Shown: in pieces, positions 1 through 10,045 of the stretch
Position numbering within the stretch: position 1 is the stretch's first letter
Layout: each line of letters begins with the position of its first letter
Made by a program: the position numbers and the translations under genes
Notes under the pieces: generated by a model
Databases searched by the model: none
The model's input: only the letters and a program-made list of their open reading frames with translations
What the model was told of the DNA's origin: nothing
Source: Serratia fonticola
GTDB taxonomy: Bacteria; Pseudomonadota; Gammaproteobacteria; Enterobacterales; Enterobacteriaceae
Length of the DNA: 64,000 nt
Direction: 5' to 3'
NCBI RefSeq assembly: GCF_001006005.1
Contig: NZ_CP011254.1
Span: 1,612,001 to 1,676,000, forward strand

Positions 1-333
1 GCGCTTAACCTGTTCCTGAGCCATTTTTTCCGCCTGGGCCTGCACGGCGGCTTCATCAAATTTATCTGCGGTGACCAGCTTATGCATGGTTTCCACTTCG
101 TCTACATTAACACCAGGCAAATCGTAACGGGCCTGGCGCATCAAATCGCGCATTTGCTGGCGTTGCTGTTCGGTCAAGCGAACGCCGTCGAACATGTGAT
201 TCTGGCCAAGCGCTCTCAACAGTGCATCATTAGCAGGAGGTTGGACAGTTTCCGGTGTAGTATCAGCAGCAAAGGCAGCGGTAGAACCTATTGCCAAAAT
301 TGATGCCATAACTACTGCGGTCACCTTAACCAT
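1..333 (-). CDS. cpxP: CpxP, periplasmic Cpx-pathway adaptor (3' end outside window)
   Basis: Only the first 111 codons are in the window. The product starts with a typical signal peptide (MVKVTAVVMASILAIGSTAA, cleavage near AFA/AD), followed by the Spy/CpxP-type LTxxQ segment LTEQQRQQMRDLM. In the family, CpxP is a periplasmic antiparallel dimer that damps the sensor kinase CpxA and delivers misfolded pilins to DegP. It is divergent from cpxRA across an intergenic region with a perfect CpxR box, so autoregulated induction is expected. The 3' UTR, which gives the CpxQ small RNA in E. coli, lies outside the window. Identification is secure from sequence plus context. Confidence 0.95.
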   Translation of the reverse strand, partial: MVKVTAVVMASILAIGSTAAFAADTTPETVQPPANDALLRALGQNHMFDGVRLTEQQRQQMRDLMRQARYDLPGVNVDEVETMHKLVTADKFDEAAVQAQAEKMAQEQVKR

Positions 334-413
334 TTTTACTCCTCGAGCTTTCTCACTTTGCGAATCAACGAGGAGCAGTGTATCGCTGCACCTGCAAACA
401 TGCGTCAGGGCAT

Positions 414-428
414 GTAAAACTACGTAAA
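414..428. promoter_or_regulatory. CpxR box between cpxP and cpxR
   Basis: The sequence GTAAAACTACGTAAA is an exact match to the CpxR consensus GTAAA-N5-GTAAA. It lies in the 149-bp divergent intergenic region, 81 bp upstream of the cpxP start and 54 bp upstream of the cpxR start. One box could serve both directions, giving strong Cpx induction of cpxP and positive autoregulation of cpxRA, as described in E. coli. Confidence 0.9.
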
Positions 429-482
429 GTCATGGAATAGCAACAGTTGATGACGTATTTTGCGTCAGGAGGTAAATCACAT

Positions 483-1181
483 ATGCACAAAATTCTGTTA
501 GTTGACGACGACCGCGAGCTCACCTCGCTACTGAAAGAACTGCTTGAAATGGAAGGCTTTAACATCGTCGTGGCTCACGACGGTGAACAGGCGTTGTCGT
601 TACTGGACAGCTCCATCGATCTGCTGTTGCTCGATATTATGATGCCGAAGAAAAACGGTATCGATACGCTGAAAGAATTGCGTCAACACCACCAGACGCC
701 GGTGATCATGCTAACCGCTCGCGGCAGCGAATTAGACCGGGTACTTGGCCTTGAACTCGGTGCGGACGACTACCTGGCAAAACCCTTTAACGATCGCGAA
801 CTGGTTGCCCGCATCCGGGCCATTCTGCGCCGTTCCAACTGGAGCGAACAGCAGCAGAATGTGGATACCAGCGCACCTACGCTGGACGTTGACGGCCTGC
901 AGTTGAATCCCGGCCGCCAGGAAGCCAGCTTCGACGGGCAAGTGCTGGATCTGACGGGCACCGAATTTACCCTGCTCTATCTGCTGGCACAGCATCTCGG
1001 CCAGGTAGTTTCCCGTGAACTCCTCAGCCAGGAAGTGCTGGGCAAACGCCTGACGCCGTTCGATCGCGCCATTGATATGCATATCTCCAACCTGCGGCGC
1101 AAACTGCCGGACCGCAAAGATGGGCATCCTTGGTTCAAAACCCTGCGCGGACGGGGCTATCTGATGGTATCTGCAGCATGA
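483..1181 (+). CDS. cpxR: CpxR, envelope-stress response regulator
   Basis: This 232-residue protein has the same length as E. coli CpxR. An N-terminal receiver domain (about 1-118) carries the acidic pocket VDDD near residues 7-10, the phospho-acceptor Asp51 in LLLLDIMMPKK, and the conserved Lys in LAKPF. A C-terminal OmpR/PhoB winged helix (about 130-230) ends in LRGRGYLMV. The ATG was chosen because an AGGAGG Shine-Dalgarno ends 10 bases upstream; an earlier in-frame ATG has none. The stop overlaps the cpxA start (ATGA), so translation is coupled. It is phosphorylated by CpxA and activates envelope protein-quality genes. Confidence 0.97.
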   Translation: MHKILLVDDDRELTSLLKELLEMEGFNIVVAHDGEQALSLLDSSIDLLLLDIMMPKKNGIDTLKELRQHHQTPVIMLTARGSELDRVLGLELGADDYLAKPFNDRELVARIRAILRRSNWSEQQQNVDTSAPTLDVDGLQLNPGRQEASFDGQVLDLTGTEFTLLYLLAQHLGQVVSRELLSQEVLGKRLTPFDRAIDMHISNLRRKLPDRKDGHPWFKTLRGRGYLMVSAA

Positions 1182-2548
1182 TCAACAGCTTGACGGCACG
1201 CATCTTCGCCATTTTCTGGTTCACATTGGCCCTGGTGCTGATGTTGGTGTTGATGGTGCCCAAACTCGACTCCCGCCAAATGACCACGCTGCTGGAAAGC
1301 GAACAGCGGCAGGGGTTGATGCTGGAACAGCATGTCGAAGCCGAACTGCAAAACGATCCGGCCAACGACCTGATGTGGTGGCGCCGCCTGTTCCGCGCCA
1401 TCGAAAAATGGGCACCGCCGGGCCAGCGCCTGTTGTTGGTGACCAGCGAAGGGCGAGTGATCGGCGCGCAGCGCAACGAAATGCAGATCGTGCGCAACTT
1501 TATCGGCCAGTCGGACAACTCCGACCAACCGCAAAAGAAAAAATATGGCCGCGTCGAGCTGGTTGGCCCGTTCTCGGTGCGCGATGGTGAAGACAACTAT
1601 CAGCTGTACCTGATCCGCCCGGCCAACAGTTCGCAGTCCGATTTTATCAACCTGATGTTCGACCGGCCGCTGCTGCTGCTGATCGTCACCATGTTAATCA
1701 GCGCCCCGCTGTTGCTGTGGCTGGCCTGGAGCCTGGCCAAACCGGCGCGTAAGTTGAAAAACGCCGCCGATGATGTAGCACGTGGCAACCTTAAGCAACA
1801 CCCTGAGCTGGAAGCCGGGCCGCAGGAATTCCTTGCCACCGGGGCCAGCTTCAACCAGATGATCAGCGCGCTCGAAAGGATGATGACGGCCCAGCAACGG
1901 CTGATCTCCGATATCTCCCACGAATTGCGCACCCCGTTAACGCGTCTACAGCTGGCAACCGCCCTGATGCGCCGCCGCCACGGTGAAGGCCATGAACTGG
2001 CGCGTATCGAAACCGAAGCCCAACGGCTGGATTCGATGATTAACGATCTGCTGTTGCTATCCCGTGGCCAACAGAAAAGCGAGCTGGTGCGCGAACTGCT
2101 GAAGGCCAACGAACTGTGGGCCGACGTGCTGGACAACGCCAGTTTCGAAGCCGAACAGATGGGCAAGCAGCTGGAGGTCACCTCCCCTCCAGGCCCATGG
2201 ACGATTTACGGCAACGCAGGTGCCCTGGACAGTGCGCTGGAGAATATTGTGCGTAATGCCCTGCGTTATTCCAATACGCGCATCGCGGTGGCATTCAGCG
2301 CCGATAATCAGGGGATCACCATCGTGGTGGACGATGATGGCCCAGGCGTCAGCCCGGAAGATCGTGAGCAGATTTTCCGGCCGTTCTACCGCACCGATGA
2401 AGCACGCGATCGCCAATCCGGCGGCACCGGGTTGGGTTTGGCCATCGTCGAATCCGCCGTCAATCAGCATCGCGGCTGGGTGAAAGCGGAAGACAGCCCG
2501 CTGGGTGGCCTGCGTCTGGTGTTGTGGTTGCCACTGCATCAGCGTTAA
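1178..2548 (+). CDS. cpxA: CpxA, envelope-stress sensor histidine kinase
   Basis: The 456-residue inner-membrane kinase has a first transmembrane helix at about 8-28, a periplasmic sensor region with the CpxA signature to about 163, a second helix at about 164-186 and a HAMP linker. The H-box SHELRTPLTRLQL puts the phosphorylated histidine at residue 248, as in E. coli. N-box (ENIVRNALRY), G1 (DDDGPGV) and G2 (GGTGLGLAIV) ATP-binding motifs are intact. The start overlaps the cpxR stop by four bases. It phosphorylates CpxR under envelope stress and is held inactive by CpxP. Confidence 0.97.
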   Translation: MINSLTARIFAIFWFTLALVLMLVLMVPKLDSRQMTTLLESEQRQGLMLEQHVEAELQNDPANDLMWWRRLFRAIEKWAPPGQRLLLVTSEGRVIGAQRNEMQIVRNFIGQSDNSDQPQKKKYGRVELVGPFSVRDGEDNYQLYLIRPANSSQSDFINLMFDRPLLLLIVTMLISAPLLLWLAWSLAKPARKLKNAADDVARGNLKQHPELEAGPQEFLATGASFNQMISALERMMTAQQRLISDISHELRTPLTRLQLATALMRRRHGEGHELARIETEAQRLDSMINDLLLLSRGQQKSELVRELLKANELWADVLDNASFEAEQMGKQLEVTSPPGPWTIYGNAGALDSALENIVRNALRYSNTRIAVAFSADNQGITIVVDDDGPGVSPEDREQIFRPFYRTDEARDRQSGGTGLGLAIVESAVNQHRGWVKAEDSPLGGLRLVLWLPLHQR

Positions 2549-2579
2549 TCGCCAGCACCCAAAGATTTTGCTATTCTGC

Positions 2580-2602
2580 GCCCCTCGTCATGAGGGGCTT
2601 TT
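2580..2602 (+). terminator. Rho-independent terminator after cpxRA, overlapping the trmL ribosome-binding site
   Basis: CCCCTC and GAGGGG pair around a five-base loop, followed by CTTTTT. The right arm GAGGGG is also the only Shine-Dalgarno-like stretch in front of the trmL ATG, which starts three bases after the T-run. The same bases therefore appear to end cpxRA transcription and to sit where the trmL ribosome would bind. Confidence 0.8.
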
Positions 2603-2605
2603 TAC

Positions 2606-3079
2606 ATGCTGAATATCGTTTTATTTGAACCTGAAATTCCGCCGAACACCGGCAACATCATTCGCCTGTGCGCCAACACCGGTTTCCAACTGCATCTGAT
2701 CGAACCTATGGGCTTCCCGTGGGACGACAAACGCCTGCGCCGTGCCGGGTTGGATTATCATGAATTTGCCTGCATCAAGCGCCATGCCGACTATGCCGCC
2801 TTCCTCGCCAGCGAAAATCCACAGCGGCTGTTTGCCCTTACCACCAAAGGCACACCAGCACACAGCGCTGTCAGCTATCAGGCTGGCGACTATCTGCTGT
2901 TTGGCCCGGAAACCCGTGGCCTGCCCGCCAGCATTCTGGATGCCTTGCCCGCACAGCAGAAGATCCGTATTCCCATGCAGGCCCAAAGCCGCAGCATGAA
3001 CTTGTCCAACGCCGTCTCGGTGGTGGTTTACGAAGCCTGGCGCCAACTGGGTTATGCGGGCGCACTGCTTAAAGAGTAA
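2606..3079 (+). CDS. trmL: TrmL, tRNA (cytidine/uridine-34-2'-O)-methyltransferase
   Basis: This 157-residue SPOUT-class methyltransferase corresponds to E. coli YibK/TrmL. The N-terminal [18 protein letters not shown] motif and the C-terminal knot motifs [11 protein letters not shown] and RIPMQ...[18 protein letters not shown], which bind S-adenosylmethionine, are all visible. The family acts as a dimer and methylates the wobble ribose of tRNA-Leu isoacceptors. In E. coli the gene neighbours cysE; here a rhamnose locus and an accessory islet lie between them. Confidence 0.96.
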   Translation: MLNIVLFEPEIPPNTGNIIRLCANTGFQLHLIEPMGFPWDDKRLRRAGLDYHEFACIKRHADYAAFLASENPQRLFALTTKGTPAHSAVSYQAGDYLLFGPETRGLPASILDALPAQQKIRIPMQAQSRSMNLSNAVSVVVYEAWRQLGYAGALLKE

Positions 3080-3294
3080 CCCCTATTGGGCGATCGCCTG
3101 CCAGCCAGACATCGCCCCATCGCCGCCCTGCCAAATTTGTGATCGTCAACACCCGCACCCGCTGAATTTTGCCATGCTCTCCCGGCAACCGGCAGCCAAC
3201 CGAAGGTTCCTTCCCTGCTGTCTCTTTAGACTCCCTGTTCATCCGTGGTCTCTGCGCTCTACGTCACCACGCCAACAACAACAAGGATAACAAG

Positions 3295-4329
3295 ATGAAC
3301 AACGCCATTCTGCTAGGGATACTCTGGCACCTGGTCGGGGCGGCCAGTGCGGCCTGCTTCTACGCGCCATTCAAACAGGTCAAAAACTGGTCTTGGGAAA
3401 CCATGTGGTCGATCGGCGGTTTCGTTTCCTGGCTGATCCTGCCATGGGCCATCAGCTATATGCTGCTGCCGGATTTTTGGCAGTATTACGGCTCATTCAG
3501 CGCTGCCACCCTGCTGCCGGTGTTCCTGTTCGGCGCCATGTGGGGGATCGGTAATATCAACTATGGCCTGACCATGCGCTATCTCGGGATGTCGATGGGG
3601 ATTGGTATCGCCATCGGCATCACGTTGATCATAGGCACATTGATGACGCCACTGTTACAGGGCCGCTTCGAACTTCTGTTCGGCACCGCCGGTGGTCGTA
3701 TGTCGCTTATGGGCGTGTTTGTTGCGCTGATCGGCGTGGTGATCGTCAGCTACGCGGGCCTGCTGAAAGAGCGGGCCATGGGTATCCGCGCCGAGGAGTT
3801 CAACCTCAAGAAAGGGCTGACGCTGGCGGTGATGTGCGGCATTTTCTCTGCCGGGATGTCCTTCGCCATGGACGCGGCCAAACCGATGCATGAAGCCGCC
3901 GGAGCACTGGGCATCGATCCGCTGTACGTTGCTTTGCCAAGCTATGTGGTGATTATGGGCGGCGGTGCGTTGATCAACCTGGGCTATTGCCTGATCCGCC
4001 TGGCTACCCTGAAGAATATCTCGGTGAAAGCCGATTTCTCACTACCGAAAAAACTGCTGGTCGCCAACGTGCTGCTCTCAATGCTCGGCGGTCTGATGTG
4101 GTATCTGCAATTCTTCTTCTACGCCTGGGGCCACGCCAAGATCCCGGCACAATACGACTACATGAGCTGGATGTTGCACATGAGCTTCTACGTACTGTGC
4201 GGCGGTATCGTCGGGCTACTGCTGAAAGAGTGGAAATGCGGGACCAGAAAGCCGGTGGCGGTACTGTGTCTCGGTTGCCTGGTGATCATCCTGGCTGCCA
4301 ACATCGTTGGCCTGGGCATGGCCTCTTGA
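3295..4329 (+). CDS. rhaT: RhaT, L-rhamnose-proton symporter
   Basis: The 344-residue, ten-helix inner-membrane protein has the same length as E. coli RhaT and the characteristic opening with [21 protein letters not shown]. It imports L-rhamnose (and L-lyxose) with a proton. The ATG follows an AAGGATAACAAG leader. It is convergent with rhaR. The 215 bases upstream, back to trmL, should hold the promoter; I see only a poor CRP-like half site (TGTGA near 3141) there and cannot place RhaS sites with confidence. Confidence 0.96.
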   Translation: MNNAILLGILWHLVGAASAACFYAPFKQVKNWSWETMWSIGGFVSWLILPWAISYMLLPDFWQYYGSFSAATLLPVFLFGAMWGIGNINYGLTMRYLGMSMGIGIAIGITLIIGTLMTPLLQGRFELLFGTAGGRMSLMGVFVALIGVVIVSYAGLLKERAMGIRAEEFNLKKGLTLAVMCGIFSAGMSFAMDAAKPMHEAAGALGIDPLYVALPSYVVIMGGGALINLGYCLIRLATLKNISVKADFSLPKKLLVANVLLSMLGGLMWYLQFFFYAWGHAKIPAQYDYMSWMLHMSFYVLCGGIVGLLLKEWKCGTRKPVAVLCLGCLVIILAANIVGLGMAS

Positions 4330-4350
4330 ACGCTGAACTATCACGATCCC

Positions 4351-5190
4351 CTAGGCGATAAACCGTTGGCGATACTCGCGCGGGGTCATTCCGGCCTCGC
4401 GCGTGAACACCACGGAAAAGTAGTTACTGTCCTCAAATCCGCATCGGGCGGCAATATCGCTGATGCGGTATTCGCTGCGGCGTAGCAGACGCTTAGCCTG
4501 GCATAAACGGATCTGGCGCAGATAGTGGTTGATGGTCATGCCGGTTTGCTGGCGGAACAGCAGCTTCAGCGCCCGCTCGGTCAACTGATGCTGCTGGCAA
4601 AATGCCGGCAGATCAAAGTCGCCGTCGATGCCGCTTTGCAACGCCGCCATCAACAAGTCCAACTGTTCCCCGTCCGGCAACATGTGCACGCAATCCACCG
4701 CATAGCGATAGCGTTTGAGCACGATCGCCAACTGTAGCAGTAAGGCTTCGGTCAACTGGATAGAGAGCGAATCGGTTTTACGGCTCTCCTGCGAAAGCTG
4801 GGCGATAATCGGCCGGGCCTGTGCCATACCTTGGGTAGAGAGCCGCCAGTAGCGCTCGCTGGAGGTATCAAACGGCGGCAGCAGGCTTTCCCACTGGGCA
4901 TTCAACCGCAGGCGATCCGGGCAATAGATGATGTTATCCAGCACCAGATCGTGTACCGACTCGTAGCTGTGGCAATCGCTGGCACGGATATAAAAAATAT
5001 CCCCGCAGGTGATCCGGTAAGGGCGATCGTTCAGCACGTGTAGGCCATTGCCACGCCAAACGATCACAATCTCGCAAAACTGGTGAGTATGCGTGGCAAA
5101 TCCCATCTGGGGATAGCGCTCCGCCACGGCCACCGGCATCTGTACAGAGGGCAGATAATCGCGGCTCTCTAACAGTAATGTCTCCCTCAT
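4351..5190 (-). CDS. rhaR: RhaR, AraC-family activator of rhaSR
   Basis: The 279-residue protein has an N-terminal cupin sugar-binding and dimerisation domain ([22 protein letters not shown]) and a C-terminal pair of AraC helix-turn-helices (about 175-275) ending in [21 protein letters not shown]. The cupin segment closely matches E. coli RhaR. It binds L-rhamnose and activates the rhaSR operon. It is the second gene of rhaSR, 85 bases after rhaS, and is convergent with rhaT as in E. coli. Confidence 0.93.
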   Translation of the reverse strand: MRETLLLESRDYLPSVQMPVAVAERYPQMGFATHTHQFCEIVIVWRGNGLHVLNDRPYRITCGDIFYIRASDCHSYESVHDLVLDNIIYCPDRLRLNAQWESLLPPFDTSSERYWRLSTQGMAQARPIIAQLSQESRKTDSLSIQLTEALLLQLAIVLKRYRYAVDCVHMLPDGEQLDLLMAALQSGIDGDFDLPAFCQQHQLTERALKLLFRQQTGMTINHYLRQIRLCQAKRLLRRSEYRISDIAARCGFEDSNYFSVVFTREAGMTPREYRQRFIA

Positions 5191-5275
5191 CTCACACCCT
5201 TCCTATTTGGCACGACTGGGCATTATTGCCGAACCCACGGCGAGGAAAATTGACGCAGTCGTGATTTTCGCGTCG

Positions 5276-6097
5276 CTAGCGCATGCCACGTAGCGCACGG
5301 GGTGGGCAGGTAAACTCACGCTTGAACAGGGTCGAAAAATGGTTGCTGTCGCCGAACCCGCAGCGAAAAGCGATATCGGTGATACTGCTATCGCTGTGGC
5401 ACAGCATGTGGCGCGCCTGTAGCAAACGCAGGTGGGTCAGATAGCGCTGTGGTGTCATATTGGTGTGCTGTTTCAGTTGCCGGTGCAGCGTCCGCAGCGG
5501 GATGGCAAAGCGATCGGCCAGCTCGGACCATTCGATCGATTCAGCATAGTGGCCCTGGAGCCAGTCCAACAGCTGATGCAAACGCCCCTCCTGATCGTCC
5601 CCCTGCCGGGCCAGACAGCCCTGCCACAGCTGCACCAACAGCTGCATAAATACGCTTTCATGCAGCGCAATCTCTTCTGGCCGCTCACCTGCAGGTGCCG
5701 CCGCGAGCTGCGCAATCAACCCCTTGACCTGTTGCAGCACCTGCTGGCTGATGCGCCAATGGGCCGGGTAGACGCCATCGGCCTCGCGCGGCAGGAACTG
5801 CTCCACGCCGGAGACAAAGCGGAAGGCGTCCGGCGCCCGGAACAGAATATTGGTCAGGATCAGGCCGTCGGTCTGTTCAAACAGGTGGCGATCGTGATCG
5901 CGCACAAAACAGACGCAACCGCTGTTAAGGGTATAGGGGTTGCCATTAAATACATGCACCCCCGCCCCCTGTTCGACAATCACAATTTCGTAAAAATCAT
6001 GATGATGTTCTGGAAAAGCCTGCTGCGGCTCGCGGGGTTCGATCACCACGGGCGCGCTGCAGGAAGGGAAAAAATCACTACTGTGCAATAGGTTCAT
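5276..6097 (-). CDS. rhaS: RhaS, AraC-family activator of rhaBAD and rhaT
   Basis: The 273-residue protein has an N-terminal cupin domain ([20 protein letters not shown]) and a C-terminal double helix-turn-helix (about 172-272) with [17 protein letters not shown]. It is the first gene of rhaSR, divergent from rhaBAD across 323 bp. In E. coli RhaS with rhamnose binds two half-sites at rhaBAD and contacts RNA polymerase next to CRP; matching sites can be seen upstream of rhaB here. Assignment as RhaS rather than RhaR rests on position and the cupin sequence. Confidence 0.93.
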   Translation of the reverse strand: MNLLHSSDFFPSCSAPVVIEPREPQQAFPEHHHDFYEIVIVEQGAGVHVFNGNPYTLNSGCVCFVRDHDRHLFEQTDGLILTNILFRAPDAFRFVSGVEQFLPREADGVYPAHWRISQQVLQQVKGLIAQLAAAPAGERPEEIALHESVFMQLLVQLWQGCLARQGDDQEGRLHQLLDWLQGHYAESIEWSELADRFAIPLRTLHRQLKQHTNMTPQRYLTHLRLLQARHMLCHSDSSITDIAFRCGFGDSNHFSTLFKREFTCPPRALRGMR

Positions 6098-6294
6098 CTT
6101 GCCCCCCGGAGCTTTGGCGCGGCGGGATTACCGCGCAACGTCGGTAATCGATAGTAAGAGAAGCGTCCGGTAACAAACCTTAAGGTTTTGACCGAAAAGC
6201 ACGCTAAAGCTGCGCGTTTTTTAAGAAAGCCGTAGCAATGTTGAGAAATGCGTACAAGGTCACAACCGGGCGAAAACCGGCCCGAGTCGTAAAC

Positions 6295-6310
6295 TGTGAG
6301 CTACTTCACC
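6295..6310. promoter_or_regulatory. CRP-cAMP site in the rhaS-rhaB intergenic region
   Basis: TGTGAGCTACTTCACC matches TGTGA-N6-TCACA at nine of ten core positions, and symmetric AAA/TTT flanks add support. Its centre lies about 93 bp upstream of the predicted rhaB transcription start. That equals the spacing known for the E. coli rhaBAD CRP site (centre -92.5), so catabolite control of rhaBAD is very likely conserved. Confidence 0.85.
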
Positions 6311-6313
6311 TTT

Positions 6314-6389
6314 ACCTTTGCCATTTTGCCAATCCCCCTCTGGCGTTGGCAGTGGCGAGAAGGCCCGGGCAGCGGCAACTTCCTACACT
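6314..6389 (+). promoter_or_regulatory. rhaB promoter with RhaS-type binding region
   Basis: A -10 hexamer TACACT lies at 6384-6389, predicting a start near 6395. The -35 region (6361-6366) is poor, as expected for an activator-dependent promoter. Just upstream, TTTGCCATTTTGCC and GGCAGTGGCGAGAAGG resemble the two E. coli RhaS half-sites and occupy the equivalent interval, about -80 to -30. The rest of the 323-bp gap should hold the RhaR-dependent rhaSR promoter, which I cannot resolve. Confidence 0.65.
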
Positions 6390-6420
6390 GCTCGCATCAA
6401 GCAATCACGGGCTTTCTCTC

Positions 6421-7890
6421 ATGACTATTCGCAATACTGTCGCCATCGACCTTGGAGCCTCCAGTGGACGTGTGATGCTGGCGAGCTATCAACCAGAGCA
6501 GCAACAACTCAAGCTGCGTGAAGTCAGCCGCTTCACCAACCGTTTGCAGCACCGGGCAGGGCAAGACTGCTGGGATCTGGATGCGCTGGAAGGCAACATC
6601 CGTCAGGCGCTGGCGCAGCTTGATGCAGAAGGCATTCGCCTCGATAGCATCGGCATCGATACCTGGGGCGTGGATTTTGTGCTGTTGGATGCCCAAGGTG
6701 AGCGGGTCGGCCAGGCCGTTTCCTACCGTGATGCCCGCACCCAGGGGCTGATGGCAACCGCCCAGCAGGATTTGGGCCGCAGCAATATCTATCAACGCAC
6801 CGGCATTCAATTCCTGCCTTTCAATACGTTGTACCAACTGCGTGCCCTGCGCGAACAGCAGCCAGAACTGGTAGATCGCGTGGCTCACCTGCTGCTGATC
6901 CCGGATTACCTGCACTTTCGCCTGACGGGGGAGCTGAACTGGGAATACACCAATGCCAGCACTACCCAGCTGCTGAATATTGAAAGCGATCAATGGGATG
7001 AGGAACTGTTGGCCTGGGCCGGGGTACCTGCCAGCTGGTTTGGCAAACCGACACCTCCAGGCAACCGTGTGGGCTATTGGACCAGCGCCAGTGGTCAGCA
7101 GATCCCGGTGATTGCCGTGGCAACGCACGACACCGCCAGCGCAGTTCTTGCTACGCCATTGCAAGATGCCAATGCCGCCTATCTCAGCTCCGGCACCTGG
7201 TCGCTGATGGGCATCGAAAGCCCAATCCCGGTGGTTCACCCGGCATCATTAGCGGCCAATATCACCAATGAGGGCGGCGCAACGGGCTATCGGGTGCTGA
7301 AAAACATCATGGGCCTGTGGCTGCTGCAACGCGCCACTCAGGAATTGAACATCAGCGATCTGCCTGCCCTGATCGCTCAGGCGGCCCAACAGCCAGCCTG
7401 CCGTTCATTGGTTAACCCCAATGACGATCGCTTTATCAACCCGGCCAACATGTGCCAAACCATTCAGGACAGCTGCCGCGAACGCGGGATGCCGGTGCCG
7501 GAAACCGCAGCCCAACTGGTGCGTTGCATCTTCGACAGCCTCGCCATGCTCTACCGCCAGGTCGCACAGGAGTTGGCGACGATGCACGGCCGCCCGCTCA
7601 GCCATCTGCATATCGTCGGCGGCGGTAGCCAGAACCATTTTCTTAATCAGCTGTGTGCCGATGCCTGCGGGCTGGCCATCAGCGCCGGGCCAATCGAAGC
7701 CTCAACCCTGGGCAACGTCGGCTGCCAGTTGATGGCCTTGGACGCCGTCAGCGACATTGGGCAATTCCGCCGCATCGTGGCACAGAACTTCCCACTACAA
7801 CACTTTACCCCTCGCGACAATCCAGACTTTGCCGCCCACTGGTCGCAATTTCAGTCGTTGAGTCAATTACCTAAGGAACTTTGCATATGA
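6421..7890 (+). CDS. rhaB: RhaB, rhamnulokinase
   Basis: The 489-residue FGGY-family sugar kinase equals E. coli RhaB in length. The N-terminal phosphate-binding motif [13 protein letters not shown] and the C-terminal ATP-binding [10 protein letters not shown] are intact. It phosphorylates L-rhamnulose to L-rhamnulose-1-phosphate. Earlier in-frame starts would add about 60 unrelated residues and lie upstream of the promoter, so the ATG opening [10 protein letters not shown] was chosen. It is the first gene of rhaBAD-fucO-rhaM, and its stop overlaps the rhaA start by four bases. Confidence 0.96.
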   Translation: MTIRNTVAIDLGASSGRVMLASYQPEQQQLKLREVSRFTNRLQHRAGQDCWDLDALEGNIRQALAQLDAEGIRLDSIGIDTWGVDFVLLDAQGERVGQAVSYRDARTQGLMATAQQDLGRSNIYQRTGIQFLPFNTLYQLRALREQQPELVDRVAHLLLIPDYLHFRLTGELNWEYTNASTTQLLNIESDQWDEELLAWAGVPASWFGKPTPPGNRVGYWTSASGQQIPVIAVATHDTASAVLATPLQDANAAYLSSGTWSLMGIESPIPVVHPASLAANITNEGGATGYRVLKNIMGLWLLQRATQELNISDLPALIAQAAQQPACRSLVNPNDDRFINPANMCQTIQDSCRERGMPVPETAAQLVRCIFDSLAMLYRQVAQELATMHGRPLSHLHIVGGGSQNHFLNQLCADACGLAISAGPIEASTLGNVGCQLMALDAVSDIGQFRRIVAQNFPLQHFTPRDNPDFAAHWSQFQSLSQLPKELCI

Positions 7891-9143
7891 AAAGCTCGAT
7901 CGATCAAGCTTGGGAACTGGCAAAACAGCGCTTTGCTGCCGTTGGCGTGGACGTTGAAGCCGCGATTAGCGCAATGGAAACCCTGCCAGTGTCGATGCAC
8001 TGCTGGCAAGGAGATGACGTGGCCGGGTTCGAAAATCCGGAAGGCTCCCTGACCGGCGGCATTCAGGCCACCGGCAACTACCCGGGCAAAGCACGCAACG
8101 CCAAAGAGCTGCGGGCCGATCTGGAACAGGCTCTGGCGCTGATCCCTGGCCCAAAACGCCTGAACCTGCACGCGATCTATCTGGAGTCTGATACGCCAGT
8201 CGCCCGTAACAAAATTGAACCACGCCATTTTAAAAACTGGGTGGAGTGGGCCAAACAGCACCAGTTGGGGCTGGATTTCAACCCGTCATGCTTCTCGCAC
8301 CCGCTGAGCGCCGACGGTTTTACGCTGTCACATGCCAACCCGGAAATCCGTCAGTTCTGGATTGAACATTGCCAGGCCAGCCGCCGCGTCTCGGCCTATT
8401 TTGGCGAACAGCTCGGTACGCCTTCGGTGATGAACATCTGGATCCCGGACGGTATGAAAGATACGCCGATCGATCGCCTGGCACCGCGCCAGCGTCTATT
8501 AAGCGCGCTGGACGAAGTGATTAGCGAAAAACTCGACCCGGCACACCATATCGACGCGGTGGAAAGCAAGCTGTTCGGGATTGGCGCAGAGAGCTACACC
8601 GTGGGTTCCAATGAGTTTTATCTCGGCTATGCCACCAGCCGCCAGACCGCACTCTGTCTGGATGCGGGCCACTTCCATCCAACCGAAGTGATCTCCGACA
8701 AGATCTCCAGCGCCATGCTGTATGTACCACGCCTGCTGCTGCACGTTAGCCGCCCGGTACGCTGGGACAGTGACCACGTAGTGCTGCTGGACGACGAAAC
8801 ACAAGCCATCGCCGGTGAGATCGTGCGCAACAACCTGTTCAACCGCGTACACATCGGCCTGGACTTCTTCGACGCCTCCATCAACCGCATCGCCGCCTGG
8901 GTGATCGGCACCCGCAACATGAAGAAAGCCCTGCTGCGTGCGCTGCTGGAGCCGACCGAGATGCTGCGCAAGATCGAAGAGAGCGGCGATTACACTGCCC
9001 GCCTGGCCTTGCTGGAAGAGCAAAAATGCCTGCCATGGCAAGCCGTGTGGGAAACCTACTGCCAGCGTAACGATGTCCCGGCTGATGCCAGCTGGCTCAA
9101 CAACGTACGCAACTACGAACAACAGATCCTCAGCCAACGTTAA
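7887..9143 (+). CDS. rhaA: RhaA, L-rhamnose isomerase
   Basis: The 418-residue TIM-barrel isomerase converts L-rhamnose to L-rhamnulose. Family hallmarks are present: the early MHCWQGDDV segment, the metal-site region [11 protein letters not shown], and IPDGMKD. The ATG two codons inside a possible TTG start was preferred because AAGGA then sits about nine bases away. It overlaps rhaB by four bases, so translation is probably coupled. Length and sequence match E. coli RhaA (419 residues). Confidence 0.96.
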   Translation: MKSSIDQAWELAKQRFAAVGVDVEAAISAMETLPVSMHCWQGDDVAGFENPEGSLTGGIQATGNYPGKARNAKELRADLEQALALIPGPKRLNLHAIYLESDTPVARNKIEPRHFKNWVEWAKQHQLGLDFNPSCFSHPLSADGFTLSHANPEIRQFWIEHCQASRRVSAYFGEQLGTPSVMNIWIPDGMKDTPIDRLAPRQRLLSALDEVISEKLDPAHHIDAVESKLFGIGAESYTVGSNEFYLGYATSRQTALCLDAGHFHPTEVISDKISSAMLYVPRLLLHVSRPVRWDSDHVVLLDDETQAIAGEIVRNNLFNRVHIGLDFFDASINRIAAWVIGTRNMKKALLRALLEPTEMLRKIEESGDYTARLALLEEQKCLPWQAVWETYCQRNDVPADASWLNNVRNYEQQILSQR

Positions 9144-9153
9144 GGGTAGCGCA

Positions 9154-9978
9154 ATGCAACAGATAGTTTCTTCCTGGTTCGTCCAGGGCATGATCAAAGC
9201 CACCAGCGACATGTGGCTCAAAGGCTGGGATGAGCGCAACGGCGGCAACGTCAGCCTGCGGCTTTTGGCGGAAGATGTTGAACCTTTCCGTAGCGACTTC
9301 GTGGCCGAGCCGCGCTGCGTAGAGCTGACGCAACCGGCAACCGAGCTGGCCAACTGCTGGTTCCTGGTCACCGGTTCAGGCAAGTTCTTCCGCAACGTGC
9401 AGTTGGCACCGCAAGAGAATCTGGTGCTGTTACAACTGAACCACAACGGCACCGCCTACCACATCCACTGGGGGCTTTCGCAGGGAGGTTTTCCTACCTC
9501 GGAACTGGCGGCTCATTTCCAGTCGCACATCGTGCGTATGAACGTCACCTCTGGCCGTGATCGCGTCATCATGCACTGCCATGCCACCAACCTGATCGCT
9601 CTGAGCTTTGTGCAGGAACTGGACAACGCCAGCTTCACCCGCCTGCTGTGGGAAGGCAGCACAGAGTGCCTGGTGGTGTTCCCAGACGGCATCGGCATCG
9701 TGCCCTGGATGGTGCCAGGTACTGACGGTATCGGCACCCAGACCGCCGAACAGATGCAGGAACACAGCCTGGTACTATGGCCATTCCACGGCATTTTCGG
9801 TTCTGGGCCAACGTTGGACGACGCTTTCGGCCTGATCGACACCGCAGAAAAATCGGCCGAGATCATGGTGAAAGTGCTGTCGATGGGGGGCAAGAAGCAA
9901 ACCATTTCCGGTAGCCAACTGACGGCACTGGCCAAGCGTTTCGGCGTAACGCCACTGGCCGCCGCGCTCAAGGATTGA
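9154..9978 (+). CDS. rhaD: RhaD, rhamnulose-1-phosphate aldolase
   Basis: The 274-residue class II aldolase cleaves L-rhamnulose-1-phosphate to dihydroxyacetone phosphate and L-lactaldehyde. The zinc-binding HCHATNLIA motif, the phosphate-binding [10 protein letters not shown] segment and TGSGKFF are present. Length equals E. coli RhaD. The chosen ATG opens MQQIVSSWF ten bases after the rhaA stop; upstream in-frame sequence lies inside rhaA. The lactaldehyde it makes is the substrate of the next gene, fucO. Confidence 0.96.
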   Translation: MQQIVSSWFVQGMIKATSDMWLKGWDERNGGNVSLRLLAEDVEPFRSDFVAEPRCVELTQPATELANCWFLVTGSGKFFRNVQLAPQENLVLLQLNHNGTAYHIHWGLSQGGFPTSELAAHFQSHIVRMNVTSGRDRVIMHCHATNLIALSFVQELDNASFTRLLWEGSTECLVVFPDGIGIVPWMVPGTDGIGTQTAEQMQEHSLVLWPFHGIFGSGPTLDDAFGLIDTAEKSAEIMVKVLSMGGKKQTISGSQLTALAKRFGVTPLAAALKD

Positions 9979-10045
9979 GACATCGGTGCCCTGCGTCCGC
10001 TACGGCGGGCGCATCACAACGGTTTCTCATTTCAGGAGCAATATC

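Noticed and set aside
3120..3160. CRP site in front of rhaT
   Set aside because: TGTGA is present but the second half-site does not fit at the required spacing.
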